A stretch of 5,332 nt of DNA, taken from Tannerella sp. oral taxon 808 (lineage in GTDB: Bacteria; Bacteroidota; Bacteroidia; Bacteroidales; Tannerellaceae). Of this stretch, positions 1-5,160 are shown piece by piece. The stretch is taken from NCBI GenBank assembly GCA_002890585.1, contig MIQB01000121.1:1-5332 (forward strand), given 5' to 3'. A program made the position numbers and the translations under genes. Below the pieces are notes generated by a model. The model did not search any database, was not told the DNA's origin, and saw only the letters and a program-made list of their open reading frames with translations. How positions within the stretch are numbered: the first letter of the stretch is position 1; each line of letters opens with the position of its first letter.

Positions 1-437
1 AAACGATCAAGCAGAGCAACCGTCGCACGATCCGCCATATCGGCGCGCGGCAGTTCGGCCTCGAGTTCCTGCTTCGCGGCCTGTACGTCCACAACAACCT
101 CCTCTACTTCCACCTCTCGGTGAAAAACGAAACCTATCTGCCTTATCCGATCGACATGATCTCCTTCAAAGTCGTCGACAAGAAAGTGGTCAAACGAACG
201 GCTATTCAGGAACGCGTGCTGCAACCCCTGCGTGCCTACAACCAGCCGATGCGTGTGCGCGGAAACGGGTCGGAGCGCATGGTCTTTGCCTTCGAGGGTT
301 TCTCGCTGCCTGATGACAAGCAGTTAGAGGTCACGATCCACGAACGAAACGGCGGCCGGACACTTTCTTTCCGCGTGCAAAACGAAGACCTCCTTCGTGC
401 CCGCCGCATCGATCACCTCAAACTCCAATGGCGATGA
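1..437 (+). CDS. traN: Conjugative transposon protein TraN, 3' part
   Basis: This is the C-terminal part of TraN, a component of the Bacteroidetes conjugative-transposon type IV secretion apparatus. By family knowledge TraN is exported and thought to belong to the outer-membrane-side core, comparable to VirB9. The reading frame is open from base 3 to the TGA at 435-437, giving 144 visible residues; the true start lies left of the window. A GTG at 120 is in frame, but the residues before it (for example FLLRGLYVHNNLLYFHLS) continue the family pattern, so it is internal. Recognisable TraN-like blocks are RHIGARQFGLEF, the VVDKKVVKRTAIQE stretch and the late VTIHERNGGRTLSFRVQNED stretch. The stop overlaps the start of the next gene, so the two are probably translationally coupled. 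Identification rests on resemblance to remembered TraN sequences and on the traO and traQ genes that follow. Confidence 0.9.
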   Translation, partial: TIKQSNRRTIRHIGARQFGLEFLLRGLYVHNNLLYFHLSVKNETYLPYPIDMISFKVVDKKVVKRTAIQERVLQPLRAYNQPMRVRGNGSERMVFAFEGFSLPDDKQLEVTIHERNGGRTLSFRVQNEDLLRARRIDHLKLQWR

Positions 438-1006
438 AACGGGCGGTTTTCCTATTGTTCTGCACAGTAGCGACTGCCGTTTCGTTGCATGCACAGCGTC
501 TCTTACCTCGGCAAACGGGTGTCGAAATTACGGCGGGCGTCCCAGTGATTCAGAACGAAAAGCTGATCCAACCCGAGACTTTCACCGCAAATATTTCATT
601 CACTCGATACCTCAAAGCCGAGAATTACACCTTCCTATCGGCCCTGTATGAACGGCAAAATCTGCCTTACGGGAAGTCGAACGTGCCGCTGAGTGACGCG
701 CTTCTGCTGGCCGGATACATGCACCCGCTGCTGTCGGACGGCGGGAAGAATGCCTTTGTCTATGCGGGTTTCTCCGCATTGGCCGGCTACGAGGAGCTTA
801 ACCGCGGCGAGTCCGTGTTGCCCGACGGCGCGGAGCTACTCGACCGTTCGCGCATAGTCGGGGGCGGGGGCGTGCATCTCGCTGTAGAACTGTTCCTGTC
901 GGATCACCTGCTCTTTGTCGTCGGTGGCCGCGGGCTGTTCCTCTTCGGCTCGGACGTGTATCCTTTCCGACCTGCTATCTCGGCAGGTTTCCGCATTAAC
1001 CTCTAG
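434..1006 (+). CDS. traO: Conjugative transposon protein TraO
   Basis: TraO is a conserved exported protein of CTnDOT-type transfer operons, required as part of the mating apparatus; its exact role is not well defined. The gene encodes 190 residues, close to the family's usual length of about 190. I chose the ATG at 434 because it forms an ATGA overlap with the traN stop and gives a clean signal peptide (MKRAVFLLFCTVATAVSLHA, likely cut before Q21). An ATG at 428 would add only Met-Ala. After the signal, the family patterns are RLLPRQTGVEITAG (about 22-35), FVYAGFSALAGYEELNRG (about 108-125), LPDGAELLDR (129-138) and a glycine-rich C-terminal part ending in AISAGFRINL. The alternating hydrophobic, aromatic-rich C-terminal half looks like beta structure and suggests outer-membrane or periplasmic placement, which is inference. 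traQ begins 12 bases downstream in the same operon. Confidence 0.92.
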   Translation: MKRAVFLLFCTVATAVSLHAQRLLPRQTGVEITAGVPVIQNEKLIQPETFTANISFTRYLKAENYTFLSALYERQNLPYGKSNVPLSDALLLAGYMHPLLSDGGKNAFVYAGFSALAGYEELNRGESVLPDGAELLDRSRIVGGGGVHLAVELFLSDHLLFVVGGRGLFLFGSDVYPFRPAISAGFRINL

Positions 1007-1018
1007 CCCCAATGAATC

Positions 1019-1477
1019 ATGAAAACGAATATCCGTAATGCGGCATGGGCGATAGGCGTCCTGCTCCTGGCTGGGTTTTGTTTGGTTGGCTGTGATCGCC
1101 GTCTGGACGTGCGAACGGTTTACCCGTTCCGAGTCGCCACGATGCCCATCCCGAAAACCCTCGCGCCGGGTGAAGAAGTCGAGATCCGCTGCACGCTCAC
1201 TCCCGAACGCATCGTAAAAGGCACGCGCTACACCCTGCGCTATTTTCAGTATGACGGCAGAGGGGCGCTGCGCATCGGTCGACGCGGTAAACCCCTCACG
1301 CCGAACGATCGCTACACCATCGCGCCGGGGCATTTCACCCTCTATTACCACTCACTCTCTGCCGAACGGCAGTCGCTCGAAGTCGTGATCGAGGACAACC
1401 ACGGCCAGAGTCAAACGCTTGCCTTCGACTTCAACCATAAGGAGAACGACGTCTCTCCGGAAGACATCTCTGTCTGA
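1019..1477 (+). CDS. traQ: Conjugative transposon protein TraQ (DUF3872 family lipoprotein)
   Basis: TraQ is the last conserved tra protein of Bacteroidetes conjugative transposons and belongs to the DUF3872 family. The gene encodes 152 residues, near the usual family length. An N-terminal hydrophobic segment (about 8-24) ends in LVGC, a lipobox with Cys25 as the lipid-modified residue, so the protein is probably membrane anchored in the envelope. The family signature is clear: VYPFRVATMPIPKTLAPGEE (34-53), EIRCTLT (55-61), YTLRYFQYDGRG (71-82), LTPNDRYTI (93-101) and EDNHGQSQTLAFDF near the C-terminus. The ATG at 1019 is used because the ATG at 1012 is in another frame that closes quickly. 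The stop at 1475-1477 is followed by a run of eight T at 1483-1490, preceded only by weak short stems (for example 1462-1466 with 1471-1475), so I do not call a terminator there. Confidence 0.92.
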   Translation: MKTNIRNAAWAIGVLLLAGFCLVGCDRRLDVRTVYPFRVATMPIPKTLAPGEEVEIRCTLTPERIVKGTRYTLRYFQYDGRGALRIGRRGKPLTPNDRYTIAPGHFTLYYHSLSAERQSLEVVIEDNHGQSQTLAFDFNHKENDVSPEDISV

Positions 1478-1590
1478 AGACATTTTTTTTCATCGCCTGT
1501 TTTGTTCATAACCCTGACATGAAGAGCATCTGTCCGCGACGGATCGATGCTTTTGCCTTTTTATCCCCCCCAAAACATCTGACCACCCCC

Positions 1591-2112
1591 ATGAAAACGA
1601 AAATCGGACGTGGCCTGCTCGCGCTTCTTGTTTGTGTCCAAGCGCTCGCCGCGCCCAACGCTCAGGCACAGCGCGGAGTTGATCGGCTGTTTAGCCTTCC
1701 ACGCTTCGAGCGCGCCGTCGCGTGCATCAAGCATTACGAAGGGCTGCATGGCCCGAAGAACTATCCTTATGTCGGCTACGGTCACCGCCTGCTGCCCGGC
1801 GAGCGGCTTTCGTGTGCGATGACGAAACGGCAGGCGGATTCCTTGCTTCGCGCAGATCTAAAGAAACGGCTCGTCACGTTTCGTCGCTTCGGTCGCGACT
1901 CCTTGCTCCTTGCCGTGTTGTCGTATAACGTCGGTGAATACCGTCTCTTGGGCTACGGCAAACAGCCGAAAAGTCGCCTCGTCCAGAAGCTGGAATCGGG
2001 CGACAGAGACATCCGAGACGAGTACACCTCGTTCTGCCGATACCGCGGCAAAGAGCTGAAAGCACTGCGTTTACGACGTCGCGTAGAGCTTGTGCTGCTC
2101 TATGAAAAGTGA
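1591..2112 (+). CDS. Secreted lysozyme (GH24-like) closing the tra operon
   Basis: Predicted peptidoglycan-cleaving muramidase, 173 residues, of the type commonly encoded just after traQ in Bacteroidetes conjugative transposons; it probably opens the cell wall locally for the mating channel. I start at 1591 because this Met begins a typical signal peptide (GLLALLVCVQALAAPNAQA, likely cut after Ala26). The in-frame ATG at 1519 would put 24 unsuitable residues in front of it. The lysozyme core is CIKHYEGLHG with candidate catalytic Glu50, then VGYGHRLLPGE (61-71), the phage-lysozyme GxGH motif with His65. A helical part follows with LLLAVLSYNVGEY and a late SFCRYRGKELKALRLRRRVE segment. The spacing from Glu50 to VGYGH is shorter than in T4 lysozyme, and the T4 Asp20 and Thr26 equivalents are not evident. 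The 113-base gap after traQ has no convincing promoter, so it may be transcribed by read-through. Confidence 0.85.
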   Translation: MKTKIGRGLLALLVCVQALAAPNAQAQRGVDRLFSLPRFERAVACIKHYEGLHGPKNYPYVGYGHRLLPGERLSCAMTKRQADSLLRADLKKRLVTFRRFGRDSLLLAVLSYNVGEYRLLGYGKQPKSRLVQKLESGDRDIRDEYTSFCRYRGKELKALRLRRRVELVLLYEK

Positions 2113-2152
2113 CGGGGAGAGGGTCTCGATGGAGCCTCTCCCCGTCCTTTTT
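2111..2152 (+). terminator. Intrinsic terminator after the tra/lysozyme operon
   Basis: A perfect 12-bp stem pairs 2111-2122 (gacggggagagg) with 2135-2146 (cctctccccgtc), followed by CTTTTT at 2147-2152. Inside the loop, ctc (2125-2127) can also pair with gag (2132-2134). The stem starts within the lysozyme stop codon (2110-2112), so the operon ends right at the coding sequence. This is a strong, classic rho-independent terminator in the plus direction. Confidence 0.92.
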
Positions 2153-2394
2153 GTGATAATGGAGACTATAGGACAGCTTGCTTATGCCCCTTTGTGTACT
2201 TGAACTCATACCTCATCAAACGCATCCACGCGAAGCAAAAAGATGTTTTAGCTTTATCTGTCCCCAAGTGAGTAATCATATACGTCAGTCTATGGCGTTT
2301 AACAGTATTGCTTTGCTAAGACGCACGTGTAACGCTATTTGATATAAATTCCCTTGCGTGTTGCATTTGTCGGATTTGTTCTCTCAATAGTCAC
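2153..2394. other. Gene-free junction between the tra operon and the cargo
   Basis: This stretch lies between the plus-strand terminator and the terminator of the minus-strand unit. I see no coding frame with recognisable protein character, no tRNA-like arms and no CRISPR-type repeats. It is visibly more AT-rich than the tra genes. The only structure noted is a weak 7-bp pairing of 2293-2299 with 2331-2337 including one G-T pair. It may be a boundary where cargo joined the element, but no target duplication or attachment core could be recognised. Confidence 0.5.
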
Positions 2395-2440
2395 AAAATG
2401 CGGCGCCATGCCGGCATTTTACTTCCTGACATGGCGCCGC
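2395..2440 (-). terminator. Intrinsic terminator of the protease/lipoprotein unit
   Basis: Read on the minus strand, a perfect GC-rich 11-bp stem (2440-2430, gcggcgccatg, with 2410-2400, catggcgccgc) is followed by ATTTTG at 2399-2394. The hairpin begins 36 bases after the stop codon of the small lipoprotein gene. A second short inverted repeat, acctat/ataggt (2453-2458 with 2462-2467), sits between that stop and the terminator. On the plus strand the hairpin is followed by tcgtctttct, a poorer T-run, so it may work weakly in that direction too. Confidence 0.75.
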
Positions 2441-2476
2441 TCGTCTTTCTATACCTATTTTATAGGTGCGCAGCGC

Positions 2477-2989
2477 TTAGCGCGTGATCTCATACACCGG
2501 ACGTTCCGGATCGATCTTATTCACTGCGTCCCAAATCAACTCATCGTTGATCCAAATCTTTTGCTGGATAATCGACCCATTCCCCGGACGCAGATATGCG
2601 GTCTTGATGATGTCTCGATGCCCATCATCCCACTCGAGGATCGTCGTTGAGATGTCCTCCCCGGACTCGCAGTTGGTATAAACAAGCATCGAATAACGGG
2701 TTTCAGTCCATTCCGGTTTGTTTAGCCTAAAGCCTCGCGGGGAATCATAATCCTTACGATCAAAGAGTTCTTCCTTCCCGTCTTTCACATAAAAGACCTT
2801 GACCTTGGAAAGATCCACGGATTTAGGAGATACGGAAGTAGGGTCGAGCAAGTCGTTCCTCTGTTCATCAGATACAAGAAGAGTTACAGAGCTGCTAATG
2901 ATCGTCTCTTCTTGTCCACCGCTAATTTCCTTCGTGCATGCTTGCATTACAGTGAGCAAAGGAAGTAGCAATAACAATAACCTTTTCAT
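2477..2989 (-). CDS. Small lipoprotein of unknown function, partner of the C10 protease gene
   Basis: I do not recognise a named family. The protein has 170 residues. The first 18 form a lipoprotein signal, MKRLLLLLLPLLTVMQAC, with Cys18 as the lipid-modified residue, so it should be envelope or surface anchored. The mature part of about 150 residues is hydrophilic, with no further membrane segments or repeats. It contains SVTLLVSDEQRNDLLDPTS (about 34-52); a similar NDLL.P pattern occurs, as far as I recall, in other uncharacterised Bacteroidales lipoproteins. The start at 2989 is fixed by the AAAGGAG box six bases upstream. The gene lies 17 bases after the protease stop on the same strand and shares its terminator, so the two are very likely one operon. 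Because C10 and other bacterial proteases are often encoded beside dedicated inhibitors (Spi with SpeB, Bfi with Bfp), an inhibitor or protective partner role is possible, but this is only inference. Confidence 0.85.
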   Translation of the reverse strand: MKRLLLLLLPLLTVMQACTKEISGGQEETIISSSVTLLVSDEQRNDLLDPTSVSPKSVDLSKVKVFYVKDGKEELFDRKDYDSPRGFRLNKPEWTETRYSMLVYTNCESGEDISTTILEWDDGHRDIIKTAYLRPGNGSIIQQKIWINDELIWDAVNKIDPERPVYEITR

Positions 2990-2995
2990 GACAGT

Positions 2996-3002
2996 CTCCT
3001 TT
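2996..3002 (-). promoter_or_regulatory. Strong ribosome binding site of the small lipoprotein gene
   Basis: On the minus strand AAAGGAG lies six bases before the ATG at 2989-2987, inside the 17-base gap after the protease stop. Such a full Shine-Dalgarno match is uncommon in Bacteroidetes, where starts often lack one. It settles the start codon and suggests that the downstream lipoprotein is translated efficiently and independently of the protease. Confidence 0.75.
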
Positions 3003-3006
3003 CTTC

Positions 3007-4239
3007 TTACGATGGTATGATCTCATAAATCATCATTTTCTGGTAGTTATGTACGCTGCCATTCGGCCTCCAATCGTAGGGAGTATACCAAGCATCAAAA
3101 CTCCCCTCATATCCCCAGTTCATATGAAGGCCTTCATTCACATGCGGCTGACAGTTTGCATTATACGTTATTATAATTCTCCATCCGTCACAAACCCATG
3201 CATGACCATTTGTGTACCAGCCGTATGGCCCTTCCTGCCCACCTCTCAAATAGACGGGCCTCCTTGCCTTCAGTTCGCGTCTTACTATCGCTAAATCAAA
3301 GTTGGCGGCCTTAGCTTTGGGATAATGGAACGTATTTCTGAATGCTGCGACCGCATCTTCGATCCGTGCACCTGATCCATCACATCTGTAGGACATCTTT
3401 ACTGCAATCCCGATGTCTCTAATTAGTTTGGCTGTTTCCATCGTAGCTACACGATCCGGCATATTGTTCCAATTATAGGATGACGGATGTCGATGGTATT
3501 TCATGATTTGCGCCATAGCAACAGCAACACATCCCGCATACGCTCTATGCGTACTTCCATCGGGGCATGTCACCATTCCAAGAAGGGCATTAAATCTATG
3601 TGTCTGCCCCCATTGTGTAGTCAAAAGCTGCTCTACCCCTTCGTAGTAGTTTTGGCAACCACCGTTACGGGTCGCATTGTTGTTACTCAGCAATATTTCT
3701 CGGTCTTTGGAGGGAGCAGCCACCCGTTGAATGGATGAAGGTTCCCATGCGGCCTTCATTTCTTCGGTCAGAGGCGCATTCTTCACTCGGATGTCCTGCA
3801 CATAGGCTTTCGCTTCTGTCATCCAATCGACAAGGCCTTCCGGATAGAGGGCTTCATTCACAGGAAATGTCGAGGTTTCAGAAACAGCCATCACCGGATC
3901 CACACGTTTGTCGGCCGAGAGGATCATAAAGCCGCCGCCCTTGTAATTGATTACATAGAAGGCAGTCGCTCCGCTTGCATCAGGTACCGGGGTCACGCTC
4001 TCCACCTCTTTGTTGAGACCGGCGCTCCTCGTCGTCGCTTTGCCGGCGGCCGTGGTCGCTTCGGCAGGGCCGAATTGAACGGTTGCGGCAATCGTTGTCG
4101 CTTCGTCCGCACTGACAAACTCGGCGGACACATTCGTCTGTCCTAAATCCACCGCTTCGGGGGATTCGTCATAGCTGCATCCGGTAAGCATGGCCACCAG
4201 AAACAAGCCGATCATCATTAGTTTTTTGTTCATGATCAT
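3007..4239 (-). CDS. C10 family cysteine protease (streptopain/SpeB-like), lipoprotein
   Basis: Predicted secreted papain-fold cysteine protease of MEROPS family C10, 410 residues from the ATG at 4239 (ATG at 4233 is equally possible, giving MNKKLMM). Longer in-frame starts are excluded because a promoter element overlaps them (4297-4304). Residues 1-21 are a lipoprotein signal ending LTGC with Cys21 as the lipid anchor, so the enzyme is probably surface or periplasm bound. Residues about 40-150 are the Spi-type propeptide, with FYVINYKGGGFMILSADKR (94-112) as its core. The catalytic domain starts near LLTTQWGQ (about 205); AYAGCVAVAMAQIMKYHRHP carries catalytic Cys237, TNGHAWVCDGW carries His346, and LHMNWGYEGSFDAWY supplies the Asn-Trp pair (374-375). 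All key residues are present, and the protein ends right after the domain without a type IX sorting domain. Family members act as virulence or host-protein-degrading proteases. The propeptide has an Ala/Thr-rich, GC-rich section (codons near 3961-4140). Confidence 0.93.
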   Translation of the reverse strand: MIMNKKLMMIGLFLVAMLTGCSYDESPEAVDLGQTNVSAEFVSADEATTIAATVQFGPAEATTAAGKATTRSAGLNKEVESVTPVPDASGATAFYVINYKGGGFMILSADKRVDPVMAVSETSTFPVNEALYPEGLVDWMTEAKAYVQDIRVKNAPLTEEMKAAWEPSSIQRVAAPSKDREILLSNNNATRNGGCQNYYEGVEQLLTTQWGQTHRFNALLGMVTCPDGSTHRAYAGCVAVAMAQIMKYHRHPSSYNWNNMPDRVATMETAKLIRDIGIAVKMSYRCDGSGARIEDAVAAFRNTFHYPKAKAANFDLAIVRRELKARRPVYLRGGQEGPYGWYTNGHAWVCDGWRIIITYNANCQPHVNEGLHMNWGYEGSFDAWYTPYDWRPNGSVHNYQKMMIYEIIPS

Positions 4240-4296
4240 TAATGTTTTTGATGTGAATAATTCTGTGCGCACCCCCTTTTTACGGAATTGCAAGGG

Positions 4297-4329
4297 CAAA
4301 GTTAAAGTATAAAGAATGGGGTAGGCAAG
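4297..4329 (-). promoter_or_regulatory. Bacteroidetes-type promoter of the protease unit
   Basis: On the minus strand TAACTTTG (4304-4297) matches the Bacteroidetes -7 consensus TAnnTTTG exactly. Upstream, CTTG at 4329-4326 matches three of four bases of the -33 TTTG element with a 21-base spacer, near the usual spacing. Transcription would start around 4290, leaving about 50 bases of untranslated leader before the ATG at 4239. This rules out the upstream in-frame ATG at 4299, which falls within the -7 element. Confidence 0.65.
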
Positions 4330-4503
4330 TTTTTGACACTCTTTTCCTTGGTGGATTCGATTCTTTGTGTCGGGGAGGGCTTACCTTTCGGGAAGGCCTG
4401 CGTCCGATTTCCATATTGCTCTTCGGCGTTTCGTTTCCTGTAGTAGATCTCTTTGGGGATGATCAAGTAAAATGATTTCCTATGGAAGCGTTCTTGGTAT
4501 GTG

Positions 4504-4779
4504 TCAAAACAGCAGCCCACAAACGATCCAAGCCAATGCAGCGGCGATGCAAAGCCATCGAATAAGGTAGAACAGTATCCGAAGAGCCATTTGGAGTGTT
4601 GCATGCACGAGATAGAAGACGGCAAGGAGCGTCAAGATGGCGGTCAATTCTTCCGAAGTGCCTATGGCTTTCAACACCGCAATACAGATGACGATCCAAA
4701 CGATTTTTTGCGGTAATGTGAGGAGGCGTCGTTTCGTTTCAAATCCGTTTTGGGGGTGATAAGATCTTTCCGTTTTCAT
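4504..4779 (-). CDS. Small membrane protein with three predicted transmembrane segments, unknown function
   Basis: I do not recognise this protein. It has 91 residues, starting at the ATG at 4777-4779 (MKTERSYHPQNG). The open frame continues upstream, but the residues there are unlike a natural N-terminus, and the 22-residue basic, hydrophilic start followed by membrane segments argues for this Met. Predicted helices are roughly residues 24-40 (QKIVWIVICIAVLKAIG), 44-60 (ELTAILTLLAVFYLVHA) and 66-91 (LRILFYLIRWLCIAAALAWI and onward). The frame ends FLF-like in a hydrophobic tail with hardly any C-terminal soluble part. The clear three-block hydrophobicity and charged loops make a chance frame unlikely. 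No Shine-Dalgarno box is visible; an A-rich run precedes the start, as is common in Bacteroidetes. The gene is 174 bases upstream of the protease promoter on the same strand, with no good terminator between. Its start codon lies just inside or beside a long inverted repeat, which could control its expression. Confidence 0.7.
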   Translation of the reverse strand: MKTERSYHPQNGFETKRRLLTLPQKIVWIVICIAVLKAIGTSEELTAILTLLAVFYLVHATLQMALRILFYLIRWLCIAAALAWIVCGLLF

Positions 4780-4786
4780 CGTGCTG

Positions 4787-5024
4787 ACATTTTTTTTGCG
4801 TTCAAAGCTCGGAGTATGTCGGTTTCGTTTCGAGGGCAACAAAGGGCAGACGATGAGGGGGGAAAGGCAAGGCTCTACACCGATAAAATACGCTGTGAAG
4901 CAGGAAGATTTTATCGGTGGCGAACGCATTGAAGCGTTTGGCCTTGACGTCACCCTTATCGTCTGCTGACCTTCGCCCGAAGATAAGGGAACCGACATCA
5001 GCCTCCGAGTCGCAAACAAAATGT
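4787..5024. repeat. Long nested imperfect inverted repeat (structured leader or element)
   Basis: Six pairings nest around a centre near 4905: 4787-4800 with 5011-5024 (13 of 14), 4808-4814 with 5003-5009 (7 of 7), 4816-4826 with 4988-4998 (11, one G-T), 4846-4859 with 4953-4966 (14, one G-T), 4868-4873 with 4941-4946 (6 of 6) and 4878-4889 with 4908-4919 (12 of 12). A small local hairpin, aacgc/gcgtt (4923-4927 with 4934-4938), fills one inner gap. About 63 pairs over 238 bases, all in order, are far beyond chance. There is no coding signal inside. The arms differ in length by small insertions, so this is either an old inverted duplication or a selected RNA/DNA fold. It occupies the 5' side of the small membrane-protein gene. 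I cannot assign it to a known riboswitch, attC site or insertion sequence. Confidence 0.75.
4878..4919. repeat. Perfect 12-bp inverted repeat at the heart of the long repeat
   Basis: caccgataaaat (4878-4889) and attttatcggtg (4908-4919) are perfect inverse complements separated by 18 bases. Neither side is followed by a T-run, so it is not a normal intrinsic terminator. It could be the apical stem of the larger fold, or a binding site for a dimeric regulator or recombinase. Confidence 0.8.
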
Positions 5025-5083
5025 GGAAGCAGGGAAACCCGTAGAGGAAAGATCCTCGGAATAGGACATGCAGGCATCGGGGT

Positions 5084-5116
5084 ATAAAATCGGCCGCAGC
5101 GAGATGCCACGGCCGA
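5084..5116 (-). terminator. Candidate intrinsic terminator after the DUF1896 gene
   Basis: On the minus strand a 7-bp GC-rich stem (5116-5110, tcggccg, with 5096-5090, cggccga) around a 13-base loop is followed by TTTTAT at 5089-5084. It begins 44 bases after the stop codon of the right-edge gene. The short stem and the imperfect T-run make it weaker than the other two terminators in the window. It would separate that gene from the small membrane-protein gene. Confidence 0.55.
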
Positions 5117-5160
5117 ATGAAAAAGGGGAGGCGAAAGGGGCGAAGGCTACGGGAGCACCT

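Noticed and set aside
836..1351. Minus-strand 171-residue open frame across traO and traQ
   Set aside because: It lies opposite two confidently identified genes, its product is rich in Arg, Asp and Glu with no domain pattern, and it is explained by the GC-rich codon use of the plus-strand genes.
1449..1490. Possible terminator after traQ (T-run at 1483-1490)
   Set aside because: The stems before the T-run are only 5-6 bp, imperfect or wrongly spaced, and the lysozyme gene behind normally belongs to the same operon.
1519..1590. Longer lysozyme start at 1519
   Set aside because: It would place a basic and proline-containing 24-residue stretch before a complete signal peptide that begins at 1591.
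2153..2476. tRNA gene or attachment site as cargo boundary
   Set aside because: No cloverleaf arms, CCA-type end or repeated core sequence could be found.
2354..2650. Plus-strand 98-residue frame running over the terminator into the lipoprotein gene
   Set aside because: It crosses a strong hairpin and runs antisense to a gene with a clear lipoprotein signal and ribosome binding site; no family resemblance.
4378..4406. Hairpin-like ccttt/aagg sequence between membrane gene and protease promoter
   Set aside because: The stem is about 4 bp and no T-run follows on either strand.
4846..4966. Invertible promoter with recombinase sites, as common in Bacteroides
   Set aside because: The 14-bp repeats would fit in size, but no promoter consensus is visible between them, no recombinase gene is in the window, and they are only one layer of a larger nested palindrome.
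4780..5019. N-terminal extension of the small membrane protein up to 5019
   Set aside because: The extension is read from the inverted-repeat region, has low-plausibility protein sequence, and ends just where a normal basic N-terminus starts at 4779.
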